Shown: positions 35,223 to 43,576, counted from the stretch's first letter. The stretch is 62,590 nucleotides of DNA from an uncultured Bacilli bacterium (GCA_934098745.1 CAKOPG010000010.1:1-62590); one strand, 5' to 3'. Numbers and translations: made by a program. Notes: generated by a model from the sequence alone, not told the origin.

Positions 35223-35666
35223 CTAGCAACCAGTTGAACTAGCCACTTTAGGATCGACATCGTAATACTCTCCATCAGTGCCATTTCCTGTCTTCGCTGT
35301 AAGTACAACACAAGCTCTACCAGTTGATGAATTGATATACCATGTACCACTGTCATAGTTTCCTGGTTTTAATCCTGCAGCCTTATATTGATCAGCCGTT
35401 ATCGTTACACCAGTACCATTAGTTAAATCACTAAAACTTTTTCCTGTTTCGAAAGGAACAGTAGTATCTTCACCAATTAAATATAGTTGATATTGTTTTT
35501 CAAGATAATCAGCAGCCGTTTGTGGTGTTACTTCAAAAGAATTCTGACGAGTTTTCTTCATTGTTGGTAATACTGTTACTAAAGTAATTCCTACAACTAT
35601 TGCTAAAATTACAATAACGGCTAATAACTCTACTAAAGTAAATCCTTTTCTATCTAATTTCTTCAT
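35223..35666 (-). CDS. Type IV pilin-like protein (ComGC-like)
   Basis: 147 residues with a textbook class III signal: MKKLDRKGFTLVELLAVIVI, processing after KG, Phe-Thr-Leu-Val-Glu with Glu5 and a long hydrophobic helix. The globular domain is larger than in ComGC and holds two Cys (GRACVVL and the terminal SSTGC) that may form a C-terminal disulfide, as in Gram-positive pilins. It is a single-gene unit with RBS GAGGA. It is likely a major pilin or pseudopilin partner of the ATPase at 57393. Confidence 0.88.
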   Translation of the reverse strand: MKKLDRKGFTLVELLAVIVILAIVVGITLVTVLPTMKKTRQNSFEVTPQTAADYLEKQYQLYLIGEDTTVPFETGKSFSDLTNGTGVTITADQYKAAGLKPGNYDSGTWYINSSTGRACVVLTAKTGNGTDGEYYDVDPKVASSTGC

Positions 35667-35721
35667 TTTTATCCTCCTCTACTTATATTTCAAATATACC
35701 ACATAAGGAAAAAGTTGTCAA

Positions 35722-36276
35722 TTAAAATTCTTGATATTTATAAATATTTACTGCCTTATCCCCATACCTTTTTTCTTTATATAAAACTAATTTATTATAG
35801 GTATTTTTAAATTTTAAATTACGATGTTCTAAAACTATTAAACCATTATCATTTAATAAATTTAATGTAATTACTTTATCGATTATCTTCTCATAAACAT
35901 CATATTCATATGGGGGATCTACAAATATTATATCAAACTTAATACCTTGATTACCAAACTCATTTAATGCTTTCTTCCAATCTGATAATTTAATAATCGC
36001 TTTATCTAAAATATTAAAATTAGTAATATTTTTCTTAAGTACTTTAATAACTTCTTTATTATTATCAATAAAATAGCTTTTCTTAGCTCCATTAGATATA
36101 GCTTCAATCCCCAAATTACCACTACCGGCAAATAAATCTAAAATAATACTATCACGAATATTATCTTGAATCATTCCAAAAAGACTTTCTTTTACTCGGT
36201 CCATCGTAGGTCTTGTCCCATCAATATTATATCCCTGAATCGTTCTTCCTTTTAATGTTCCACTAATTACTTTCAT
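35722..36276 (-). CDS. rsmD: 16S rRNA m2G966 methyltransferase
   Basis: 184-residue Rossmann methyltransferase. The family start ISGTLKGRTIQGYNIDGTRPTMDRVKE, the SAM-binding DLFAGSGNLGIEAIS and the catalytic-site DPPYEYD are present. It modifies G966 of 16S rRNA. It is the last gene of ylbD-ylbE-ylbF-rsmD, an order also found in Bacillus (ylbD to ylbH). Confidence 0.95.
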   Translation of the reverse strand: MKVISGTLKGRTIQGYNIDGTRPTMDRVKESLFGMIQDNIRDSIILDLFAGSGNLGIEAISNGAKKSYFIDNNKEVIKVLKKNITNFNILDKAIIKLSDWKKALNEFGNQGIKFDIIFVDPPYEYDVYEKIIDKVITLNLLNDNGLIVLEHRNLKFKNTYNKLVLYKEKRYGDKAVNIYKYQEF

Positions 36277-36285
36277 CTTTACTCC

Positions 36286-36579
36286 CTATAAATGTTCTTT
36301 TGTTTTCGTATATATACCATACTGATGATTAATCTTAAGTATTATTAAAGCTAACTCATTATAACCATGCATATAATTTACATAGTCTTCTATTTCATAT
36401 AGTTTCTTCTTAATAATTATTTTCTTCTTATCATCACTTTCTATATTATAACTATCTACTAAATCAAGTACTACCCTATTATTTAATAATTTTTTCTTAC
36501 TACCCTTAATATTTTTAATTAATTCTGACTCTTCTAAAGCATCTATTAATTCATAAGTTTTAGTAATTATTTCTGTCAT
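36286..36579 (-). CDS. ylbF: YlbF/YmcA family protein
   Basis: 97-residue helical protein from a start at 36579 preceded by AGGTGA. The stretch ELIDALEESELIKNIKGSKK matches the YlbF/YmcA (Com_YlbF) family. In Bacillus subtilis YlbF forms with YmcA and YaaT a complex that modulates RNase Y and developmental pathways. The family match is supported by its place next to ylbE, ylbD and rsmD. Partner genes ymcA and yaaT are not in the window. Confidence 0.85.
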   Translation of the reverse strand: MTEIITKTYELIDALEESELIKNIKGSKKKLLNNRVVLDLVDSYNIESDDKKKIIIKKKLYEIEDYVNYMHGYNELALIILKINHQYGIYTKTKEHL

Positions 36580-36607
36580 TTTTTCACCTACATATATCAT
36601 ACCATAA

Positions 36608-36829
36608 TTATTTTAAGACATCAAGAAAAGTCCTAACCATCTCAATATTATCCATAATCTTATTTAATTTATCTGTTGGTTTAAGTTTATATTTATCTTT
36701 CATATCATCTAAAAACTCTTTGTAGTAGTTACTATCTCTATTTAAGTATTTATACCAATAAGAATTCTCTCTTAAAAAAGTTTTTTGTCTAATATCTTGA
36801 TTAATTCTTAACATTACATCTAATCTCAT
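36608..36829 (-). CDS. ylbE: YlbE-like protein
   Basis: 73 residues. The core LRINQDIRQKTFLRENSYWYKYLNRD resembles the YlbE-like family pattern (R..lR..P.WYR.L.R). The function is unknown. Its start codon overlaps the ylbD stop codon. The order ylbD-ylbE-ylbF-rsmD supports the call; ylbG, which lies between ylbF and rsmD in Bacillus, is missing here. Confidence 0.8.
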   Translation of the reverse strand: MRLDVMLRINQDIRQKTFLRENSYWYKYLNRDSNYYKEFLDDMKDKYKLKPTDKLNKIMDNIEMVRTFLDVLK

Positions 36830-37170
36830 TAGTCTTCAAACCTCTTATATACCGCTCTTGGTTTATATTCACTAGTGCTTCCAGTACTCTTACTAGCAAA
36901 TAAATCACTAAATAATCCTACTGCTTTACTAAGAGAACTAACTCCATCTTGTAACTTATCTACATCAATATTCTTTGCCAAATTAACTATATCACTTATA
37001 CTAGTACTCTTCTTCTTCTCTTCTTGAAAAGATTGCCATATACTATTATCTTCTCCATACATATCATATAATTCATAAAATTTTTGCCAGGTCATTGAAC
37101 CATCTTTTATATAATTAGCAAAACTAGGATTCTTTCTCACAAAAGATTTAAAATTATCTAAATTACTCAT
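36829..37170 (-). CDS. ylbD: YlbD-like protein
   Basis: 113 residues from a start at 37170 preceded by AGGTGA. The opening NFKSFVRKNPSFANYIKDG followed by WQKFYELYDMYGED matches the YlbD-like family, named for a Bacillus spore coat component. No sporulation gene is seen here, so a coat role is doubtful and the name reflects family only. The C-terminal half is a low-complexity Ser/Lys linker and a basic tail. Confidence 0.8.
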   Translation of the reverse strand: MSNLDNFKSFVRKNPSFANYIKDGSMTWQKFYELYDMYGEDNSIWQSFQEEKKKSTSISDIVNLAKNIDVDKLQDGVSSLSKAVGLFSDLFASKSTGSTSEYKPRAVYKRFED

Positions 37171-37211
37171 ACTATTCACCTAATTAATTATATGTCAAAT
37201 TATTTATTTTT

Positions 37212-37242
37212 TTGCCATTACTTAATTATTTAGTGGTATAAT
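37212..37242 (+). promoter_or_regulatory. Promoter of the 153-residue lipoprotein
   Basis: TGG before TATAAT (37237-37242) gives an extended -10; a weak TTGCCA lies at 37212-37217 with a 19-base spacer. AAGGAGG precedes the ATG. Confidence 0.7.
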
Positions 37243-37265
37243 TTATTTAGATACAAGGAGGAATT

Positions 37266-37727
37266 ATGAAAAAAAAGCTTACTTTATTATTATTAATAGT
37301 TATTATATTTATTACTGGATGTACTTCTAATAAAAGTAAAACTGTTATAGATAGTCCTAAATTTATAGAATCTGCTACTAATAATTCATTTACTGTTAGT
37401 GATAATTCAGATAACTATAAAGAACAAAATTATATAATTAGTTCTACTATTGCTAAAATAGATGATCTAGTTATCGAATTTGTTATTTATGATAGTGAAG
37501 ATACTGCTAAAAAAGCTCAAGAACAACAAATAGATAATTTTAATCTTTTAAAAAGTCCTAACTCTTTTGTAAATAAATCATCTGGTAAAAATTATTATCA
37601 TTATTCTATGACCTCTAATAATTACTATATGATTAGTACAAGAGTGGAAAATACTTTAATATTTAGTAAAGTTAAAGAGGAAGATAAAGATAAAGTAGAA
37701 AATGTTATAAATGAATTAAATTATTAA
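37266..37727 (+). CDS. Small lipoprotein of unknown function
   Basis: 153 residues, lipoprotein signal with the lipobox ITGC (Cys19) after a hydrophobic helix. The mature domain has an alternating beta pattern and ends with a helix KVKEEDKDKVENVINEL, like many small lipoproteins that measure or bind something at the surface. It has its own promoter and terminator on the plus strand among minus-strand genes. No family recognised. Confidence 0.75.
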   Translation: MKKKLTLLLLIVIIFITGCTSNKSKTVIDSPKFIESATNNSFTVSDNSDNYKEQNYIISSTIAKIDDLVIEFVIYDSEDTAKKAQEQQIDNFNLLKSPNSFVNKSSGKNYYHYSMTSNNYYMISTRVENTLIFSKVKEEDKDKVENVINELNY

Positions 37728-37750
37728 AAGACTTCCATGTCTTTTTTTTT
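37726..37750 (+). terminator. Terminator of the 153-residue lipoprotein gene
   Basis: AAAGAC (37727-37732) and GTCTTT with nine T in a row on the plus strand. Confidence 0.85.
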
Positions 37751-37786
37751 ATTATCCTAAGGGACTAACGTAATATATCTAAATAC

Positions 37787-38359
37787 TTAATTATTATATC
37801 CACTAGCTATTAAATATAATTCTATTTCATCGACCCTATCTAATAATTTATTTAAAAAAGTTATTATAAAAATAGCCGAATACTTAAAAACATTTTTAAT
37901 TTTAAACTCACATCCCATACTCTTTAAAGCTAATTTACTATTATTTATCTCATCTATAAATATAGGAATAAAAGTTAATGATATTGTTATTATTAAAGAT
38001 AAATTATCGATATCTATTTTAAATATTTTAAGTGGATATAATATATAATAAAACCCCCTTCTTATTCTTGTATTATTATAATACTTACTAATACTATAAC
38101 CCATATTAGTAAGAATAAATAATTTATAACCAATAACTAATCCCGATATAATATCACTAAATATTAAATTAAATAAAACTACCATTATAATAAATAAAAT
38201 ATTCTTCTTTAAAAAGATTAAATATTCAGCTATATCTAATTTTAATATAATACCAAGTATTATATTAATTATTAAAAAACTAAATAATACTATATAATTA
38301 TTAATAAAGAATAAAATAATACTATAAACTAAAAATAATATCATTAATAAACTATCCAT
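37787..38359 (-). CDS. ecfT: ECF transporter transmembrane component EcfT
   Basis: 190 residues with about five hydrophobic helices. Two amphipathic coupling helices occupy the last part: SKLALKSMGCEF and ELYLIASGYNN, in the positions of the usual A-R-G motifs, although both lack the Arg. At 190 residues it is shorter than typical EcfT (about 250-265). It would couple ATP hydrolysis of EcfA to the folate-binding subunit. It is the last gene of folT-ecfA-ecfT; no stem of note follows it. Confidence 0.8.
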   Translation of the reverse strand: MDSLLMILFLVYSIILFFINNYIVLFSFLIINIILGIILKLDIAEYLIFLKKNILFIIMVVLFNLIFSDIISGLVIGYKLFILTNMGYSISKYYNNTRIRRGFYYILYPLKIFKIDIDNLSLIITISLTFIPIFIDEINNSKLALKSMGCEFKIKNVFKYSAIFIITFLNKLLDRVDEIELYLIASGYNN

Positions 38360-38362
38360 CTA

Positions 38363-39157
38363 TTACTCCATTATAACTTTAAGAATATCTTCTTCACTAT
38401 AATTAGTTATCTCTTTATTCTTACCCTTTAACTCTTTAATTAATCTTAATATAAAAGATAAATCTAAATTATTCTTAGTAAGAATATCTAAATTATTAAA
38501 TAATTCTTCTTTTTTATATTTAGTTATTTTCTTATTATTAATAATAATTACTTCATCCCCATATATTAATTCATCCATAATATTAGTTATAAAAATTATC
38601 CCTAGTCCTTTTCTTTTTAACTTATTTATTAAATTATATATATTCTTTCTACCATTAATATCTAACATTGATGTTGATTCATCAAAAATAATATATTTAG
38701 GATTAACGGCTATTATTGAAGCTATTACTATCTTTTGTTTTTGACCTAATGATAAATTATAAGGATTACTATATATATAATCTAACATCTCTACTTCCTT
38801 AAGAGCCTTCTTAATAATATTATCTCTTTTTTCTTTAGGTACTTTCATATTCTCTAAAGAAAAATTAATATTATCATATACCCTATTAAATAAAAGCTGA
38901 TTAGTCGGATCTTGAAAAACAATTCCTACCTTTTCTCTCATCTTAGTAATATTTATCTTCTTATTAATCTCTTCATTATCGATAAAAATATGCCCCTTAT
39001 CAATTTCTTTGATTCCTGCTAAAATATGTCCTAAAGTAGATTTACCACTACCATTAACCCCTACAATAAAAGTAATCTTTTTCTTATCTATTTCTAAAGA
39101 AATATCTTCTATAATAGGTTCTTTATAACTACAAGTAATATTTTCTAATTTAATCAT
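38363..39157 (-). CDS. ECF transporter ATPase EcfA
   Basis: 264-residue ABC ATPase. Walker A is GVNGSGKST, the Q-loop VFQDP, the signature LSLGQKQ and Walker B YIIFDEST with the catalytic Glu; D-loop SMLD follows. The switch position after the strand IIFIT is Asn (ITNIMDE) where ABC ATPases normally have His, checked in the DNA (codon AAT). It overlaps folT by eight bases. Only one ATPase gene is present in the operon, whereas shared ECF modules usually have two (EcfA1 and EcfA2), so it may form a homodimer or pair with an ATPase encoded elsewhere. Confidence 0.88.
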   Translation of the reverse strand: MIKLENITCSYKEPIIEDISLEIDKKKITFIVGVNGSGKSTLGHILAGIKEIDKGHIFIDNEEINKKINITKMREKVGIVFQDPTNQLLFNRVYDNINFSLENMKVPKEKRDNIIKKALKEVEMLDYIYSNPYNLSLGQKQKIVIASIIAVNPKYIIFDESTSMLDINGRKNIYNLINKLKRKGLGIIFITNIMDELIYGDEVIIINNKKITKYKKEELFNNLDILTKNNLDLSFILRLIKELKGKNKEITNYSEEDILKVIME

Positions 39158-39671
39158 TCATAAGCCTTTCAAATCTATTAGCAAAAATCTTACATATTGA
39201 AGACATTGTTATAATTTTAACCGGAATCATTATTAATTGTTTAGCTATTCTAACCGGAATTATTATTTTCTTAGCCGATCCTGCTATAATTGATACCCAT
39301 ACTGTATTAAGAATACCATTTACCACCAAAGTTACTATAAGTGTACTTATAATTAATCTCTTCATAAATTTCTTATCCATCACAAATTTATCTTGATATA
39401 AAATTAATCCATATATTAAACCTGTTAGAAAAGCACTAATCGTAAAACCAAAAAAGAAACTGCCACTTGGAAAAAGTATCGCTCCAATAACATCACTAAT
39501 TACTGCTATAAATGTAGAATATTTATAGCCTAGTAAGATCGCACTAAGCATAATTGGTATAAATGAAAAACCAATTGTTAAAATAGGTGTCCTAACAGAT
39601 AGAAATCTGCTTAGAACAATCGTCGCTGCTATAAATAAAGCACTAAGTATTATTTTCTTATTCTTTGACAC
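39150..39671 (-). CDS. folT: ECF transporter folate-binding S component FolT
   Basis: 173 residues, six predicted membrane helices, starting at a GTG preceded by AAAGGAG. The C-terminal pattern NGILNTVWVSI and PVRIAKQLIMIPVKI is characteristic of FolT. It binds folates (reduced folates) outside the cell and works with EcfA and EcfT. A THF riboswitch directly upstream confirms the substrate. The operon is folT-ecfA-ecfT. Confidence 0.92.
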   Translation of the reverse strand: MSKNKKIILSALFIAATIVLSRFLSVRTPILTIGFSFIPIMLSAILLGYKYSTFIAVISDVIGAILFPSGSFFFGFTISAFLTGLIYGLILYQDKFVMDKKFMKRLIISTLIVTLVVNGILNTVWVSIIAGSAKKIIIPVRIAKQLIMIPVKIITMSSICKIFANRFERLMND

Positions 39672-39714
39672 AAAAAAACTCTCCTTTCACACTAAAAAGA
39701 AGAGAATTATCCCT
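39660..39714 (-). promoter_or_regulatory. Riboswitch expression platform: terminator/SD-sequestering hairpin
   Basis: On the minus strand CTCTTCTTT pairs with AAAGGAGAG around an 8-base loop; the second arm contains the folT Shine-Dalgarno sequence and is followed by seven T. The hairpin could both hide the RBS and act as an intrinsic terminator when ligand is bound. Confidence 0.65.
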
Positions 39715-39815
39715 CATTTTTAGCGGAATGCGATTATAAATTGCAAATAACTTTGAACTTATAAACAACTTCCCGTTTTATAAGCCTTAACAATTTATTA
39801 TCTACTCTAAAAATC
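39715..39815 (-). ncRNA. THF (tetrahydrofolate) riboswitch
   Basis: The minus strand contains, in order, GAGTAGATAAT, TTGTTAAG, CGGGAAGTTGTT and GCATTCCGCT, matching the conserved blocks of the folT-type THF riboswitch (GAGUAGAU, GUUAAG, GGGAUGUUG and GCAUCCGCU). P1 is formed by ATTTTTAG at the 5' side and CTAAAAAT at the 3' side. It precedes folT, as most members of this class do. It should reduce folT expression when reduced folate is plentiful. Confidence 0.85.
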
Positions 39816-39830
39816 TGCCATTCGTCACTT

Positions 39831-39839
39831 ATTATACCA
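39831..39839 (-). promoter_or_regulatory. Extended -10 promoter of the riboswitch/folT operon
   Basis: Minus strand TGG followed by TATAAT (39831-39836), starting transcription about 15 bases before the riboswitch P1 stem. Confidence 0.7.
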
Positions 39840-39845
39840 CTCCCT

Positions 39846-39880
39846 AAAAAAAAATAAAAGCCTAATTATTGCTTTTATTT
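39846..39880 (-). terminator. typA terminator
   Basis: AAATAAAAGC (39852-39861) and GCTTTTATTT (39871-39880), followed on the minus strand by TTTTTTTT. The typA stop codon lies in the stem. Confidence 0.85.
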
Positions 39881-41689
39881 ATTTTTTGCGTCAAATTTCT
39901 TTCTCGCCTCAGTATTTAAAATTTTCTTTCTAAGTCTTAGAAAATGTGGCGTAATTTCTACTAATTCATCTGAATTAATATAATCTAATGCATACTCTAA
40001 AGTAATCGGTCTAGGTCTTTTTAAAACTACTGTATGATCTGATCCTGCTGCTCTCGTATTAGTTAGTTGCTTACCTTTAACAACATTGACTGCCAAATCA
40101 TTTTCACGATTACATTCGCCAACAATCATTCCCTCATAAACTTCTGTTCCCGGTTCTATAAACATTGTTCCTCTATCTTCTAAATTACCAATAGCATAAG
40201 CTGTTGCTTTACCATTTTCCATTGATACCAAAACTCCTAGCTTTCTTTCGCCAACAGTAATATTTTCTACTGGTAAAAATTCCTTAAATGAATGATTAAT
40301 AATACCATAACCTCTTGTCATTGTCATAAAATCAGTTGTAAAACCAATTAATCCTCTAGATGGAATTGTATATAACAATCTAACTAAATTATTAACATTC
40401 GTCATATTTTCCATCATTGCTCCACGAAGCCCTAAAGCTTCAATAACATTACCAACTGATTCTTCGGGAACTTCTATTTGTACACTTTCATATGGTTCAT
40501 ATTTAACTCCATCGATTTCCTTAATAATTACCTCTGGTTTTGATACTTGAAGTTCATAACCTTCTCTTCTTAAATTTTCAATTAATATTGATAAGTGTAA
40601 TTCTCCACGGCCAGATACTATCCATGAATCTTGTCCAGAAGTCTCTACTCTAAGACTTACATCTTTTTGTGTTTCCTTAAATAATCTTTCTTCTATCTTT
40701 CTAGCGGTTACAAATTCGCCATCTTTTCCTACAAAAGGACTATCATTAGTCATAAATGTCATTTTTAATGTTGGCTCATCAATTCTAAGAACTGGTAAAG
40801 CTTTTTCTTTACCAATATCACATACTGTTTCTCCCACAGATATATCGGGCATTCCCGCAATAGCTACAATTTCTCCCGCATGAGCTTCTTTAATTTCAAT
40901 TCTCTTAAGCCCTAAAAAACCAAATAATTTTTGAATTCTAAATTGTTTAATACTACCATCAAGTCTAACACAAGATACCATTTCATTTTCCCTAATAGTT
41001 CCTGATTTTATTCTACCAATACCAATTCTTCCAACAAATTCATTATAATCTAAAAGAGCTGGTTGAAATTGTAGTGGCATATCTTTATCGACATCTGGAG
41101 CTGGAATTTCATTAATAATTAAATCAAAAATACAAGAAAAATCTTCACTTTGTGTAGCTAAATCTGGACTTAAAGAAGCGGTCCCATTTAAAGCTGATAC
41201 ATAAGCTACCTTAAAATCTAATTGATCATCATTTGCTCCAAGTTCAATAAATAAATCGATTACTTCATCTACGACTTCTTTAAGTCTAGCCGTAGGTTTA
41301 TCAACTTTATTTATTATAACTATTGGCTTAACATTAGCTTCTAATGCTTTTTTTAAAACAAATCTCGTCTGTGGCATTGTTCCTTCATAAGCATCTACAA
41401 GTAGTAATACGCCATCAACCATATTCATAATTCTCTCTACTTCGCCACCAAAATCAGCATGTCCTGGTGTATCTAAAATATTGATCTTATATCCGTTATA
41501 ATTAATCGCCGTTGTCTTAGCTAAAATAGTTATTCCTCTTTCTCTTTCAATATCATTAGAGTCCATTGCTCTTTCATCCACTTGCTCATTATCTCTAAAA
41601 GTTCCTGATTTTTGTAACAATTTATCTACCAAAGTTGTCTTACCATGGTCTACATGCGCTATAATTGCTATATTTCTAATATTCTCCAT
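39875..41689 (-). CDS. typA: Translational GTPase TypA/BipA
   Basis: Ribosome-binding GTPase, 604 residues from the start MENIRNIAIIAHVDHGKTT at 41689 (GAAGGG upstream; the frame is open 15 codons further). G motifs: AHVDHGKTT, DTPGHADFGGEVER and NKVDKP. Domains II and III and the TypA-specific C-terminal domain follow, with PSRGLIGFTTDFMT and RAAGSDHTVVLKRPR. It assists 50S assembly and growth at low temperature in other bacteria. Own promoter and terminator. Confidence 0.97.
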   Translation of the reverse strand: MENIRNIAIIAHVDHGKTTLVDKLLQKSGTFRDNEQVDERAMDSNDIERERGITILAKTTAINYNGYKINILDTPGHADFGGEVERIMNMVDGVLLLVDAYEGTMPQTRFVLKKALEANVKPIVIINKVDKPTARLKEVVDEVIDLFIELGANDDQLDFKVAYVSALNGTASLSPDLATQSEDFSCIFDLIINEIPAPDVDKDMPLQFQPALLDYNEFVGRIGIGRIKSGTIRENEMVSCVRLDGSIKQFRIQKLFGFLGLKRIEIKEAHAGEIVAIAGMPDISVGETVCDIGKEKALPVLRIDEPTLKMTFMTNDSPFVGKDGEFVTARKIEERLFKETQKDVSLRVETSGQDSWIVSGRGELHLSILIENLRREGYELQVSKPEVIIKEIDGVKYEPYESVQIEVPEESVGNVIEALGLRGAMMENMTNVNNLVRLLYTIPSRGLIGFTTDFMTMTRGYGIINHSFKEFLPVENITVGERKLGVLVSMENGKATAYAIGNLEDRGTMFIEPGTEVYEGMIVGECNRENDLAVNVVKGKQLTNTRAAGSDHTVVLKRPRPITLEYALDYINSDELVEITPHFLRLRKKILNTEARKKFDAKNK

Positions 41690-41722
41690 ACAAAATACCC
41701 TTCTTTCTTCACACAAGTCATA

Positions 41723-41751
41723 ATTATATGACAAAATAAAGAAAAATACAA
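41723..41751 (-). promoter_or_regulatory. typA promoter
   Basis: Minus strand TTGTAT (41746-41751), 17-base spacer, TATAAT (41723-41728). The -35 is part of the right arm of the terminator of the upstream gene. Confidence 0.8.
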
Positions 41752-41776
41752 GTATTTTCTTCCCATCCTTGTATTT
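41737..41776 (-). terminator. Terminator of the gene at 41786
   Basis: AAATACAAG (41744-41752) and CTTGTATTT (41768-41776), followed on the minus strand by TTCTTTATTTT. It shares sequence with the typA -35. Confidence 0.75.
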
Positions 41777-41785
41777 TTCCCTCTA

Positions 41786-42370
41786 TTATTTAAGTTTCTC
41801 TACAAACGCCTTTTTCTTATCCCATTCCGTAAATTCACCCCAAAATTTACTATATTCACGTGATACTTTTACATTATATTTATCCTTATCATTATATACC
41901 ATATAACTATCTACCCTTATCTTACCATCTTCGATCTTTGATACATCCATGATTACCTCCCAATTTTCAGCGGGATATAAATATGCTTCATTAGAAAATA
42001 AAGAATAATATACCGTTAAAATATATCTATTATTTCCCTCTCTATTTACATTTGTTATTATGCCTGCATTCCTATATTCAGAATTAAGTAAATATGATAA
42101 ATAAGTATACTTATTATCCTGTTTCCTAATAATAATTCCTACTCCATCCCCAGAATCGCTCTTAGCCAAATAATCCCCCGAAATACTATCTAAAAATATC
42201 TGTAACTCACCATCTGTTAATTCTTCCTTAATCTTTTCATTATCTATTACTTGATTATTATTAATTATATTATTCTTTCTATGAATACTTCTAAGTAAAA
42301 AGAAACTTCCTATCATTAATAATAACCCTATAAAAAGAATACTTACCGTAACTACTACCTTCTTATTCAT
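41786..42370 (-). CDS. Membrane-anchored protein of unknown function
   Basis: 194 residues with one N-terminal membrane helix (about 5-25) and an Asn-rich spacer. A beta-rich extracellular domain then shows repeated aromatic residues (YTYLSYLLNSEYRN, YILTVYYSLF). No lipobox. I recognise no family. It follows the repeat protein at 42380 by nine bases and is likely cotranscribed. Confidence 0.65.
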   Translation of the reverse strand: MNKKVVVTVSILFIGLLLMIGSFFLLRSIHRKNNIINNNQVIDNEKIKEELTDGELQIFLDSISGDYLAKSDSGDGVGIIIRKQDNKYTYLSYLLNSEYRNAGIITNVNREGNNRYILTVYYSLFSNEAYLYPAENWEVIMDVSKIEDGKIRVDSYMVYNDKDKYNVKVSREYSKFWGEFTEWDKKKAFVEKLK

Positions 42371-42379
42371 TATATCCCT

Positions 42380-43576
42380 CTACTTAACTATCCCTATCTT
42401 TTTAGGTACCCTTACCCTTCTTCTAACCTCTTTTACTCCAAATCTATCTAAATAATTAATATATTCCCTAAATTCTTTCATATTAGAAATTCCTTTAATA
42501 ACTTCTTCATACATCATTTCCTCTTCTCTAGGAGGCCGAACATTCATCATAATTTCTATCTGTTCTTCTAAACTTTTAGAAGATAAAATCTCTATATCTC
42601 CTGCTATTAAACGTCTTAAATAAAAATCATCCCTTGTTCTAAGTGAATATAGTGTATTAATTAACTTCAACTGTTCATCATATGTTCTATACTTTATAAT
42701 ATCCTCACTACATACAAGATCACAAGTATAACCATCTATCTGCCCTAAAGATATATTAGCCTTTATTAAATTTATTTGTTCCTCACATGTCCTATTAGTT
42801 AAAACCAGAGGAAAAGTTATCTCTCCGTAAATAGTAGTCATATAACCAGATAATTTTAATAATTCCATTAACATAAGTTGCTCTTGACATGTTCTATTTT
42901 TTATAACATTCTTATCTACCGCTACTAAATAAGCATACATATTATAATTACATTCTCTTAATTTTTGCGTAAGTAATACGATATCCGTATAACTTCTATT
43001 ATTATTAACTTCTTCACTACATATTAACTTTCTTACTAATTCCTGAGAATTATTTTCGCTTAGTAACTTCATTAATTCAATTATTTCCTGAATTCTTCTC
43101 TTACCAAATAAATTTAAAACTATAGAAAAACTTTCCTTCCCATAAATATTTCCTGCTTCAATTAACTTAATTTGTTCATCAATATCGCTATTTATAAGAA
43201 TTGCTTCCGATAAACCTACCAAAAGAGCTTCATCAGAAGACTTAGTAAGTAATTTCATCAGTCTTACCTGTTCAAAAAATGTCCGATATTTTAAAACATT
43301 TTCATCCCTCATCATAGCATATGCTCTTTTATTATAACTACACTCTTTTAAAGTATTCAATAAAATTATTTGTTCATCCACCTCTCTAAGTTTAGAAAAA
43401 TTAACATCCGTTATTGCTGATATCACTCTTTCCTGATAATCACAACTTTTAAGTACTTCTAATATTTTCTTATAATCAGTTAAGCTCAAACTATCAATAT
43501 CACTTACTGATAATTTCTTTACTACTTCTATATTAGCAATATCACTTATTAATCTTTTAATATTCTCTATTTTCAT
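42380..43576 (-). CDS. Helical-repeat protein with RT.EQ motifs
   Basis: 398 residues, soluble, helical. A unit of about 45-60 residues recurs with the core (V/I)(L/I)K.RT..EQ...(L/I)(M/I)..L: NVLKYRTFFEQVRLMKLL, NVIKNRTCQEQLMLMELL, LVLTNRTCEEQINLIKA and DIIKYRTYDEQLKLINTL, with degenerate copies elsewhere. This suggests an alpha-solenoid. Function and family are unknown to me; a binding role is likely for this architecture. It stands upstream of the membrane protein at 41786 in one unit. Confidence 0.68.
   Translation of the reverse strand: MKIENIKRLISDIANIEVVKKLSVSDIDSLSLTDYKKILEVLKSCDYQERVISAITDVNFSKLREVDEQIILLNTLKECSYNKRAYAMMRDENVLKYRTFFEQVRLMKLLTKSSDEALLVGLSEAILINSDIDEQIKLIEAGNIYGKESFSIVLNLFGKRRIQEIIELMKLLSENNSQELVRKLICSEEVNNNRSYTDIVLLTQKLRECNYNMYAYLVAVDKNVIKNRTCQEQLMLMELLKLSGYMTTIYGEITFPLVLTNRTCEEQINLIKANISLGQIDGYTCDLVCSEDIIKYRTYDEQLKLINTLYSLRTRDDFYLRRLIAGDIEILSSKSLEEQIEIMMNVRPPREEEMMYEEVIKGISNMKEFREYINYLDRFGVKEVRRRVRVPKKIGIVK

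Noticed and set aside
36829..37170. Spore coat function for the YlbD-like protein
   Set aside because: Only the family name points there; no sporulation gene is visible nearby.
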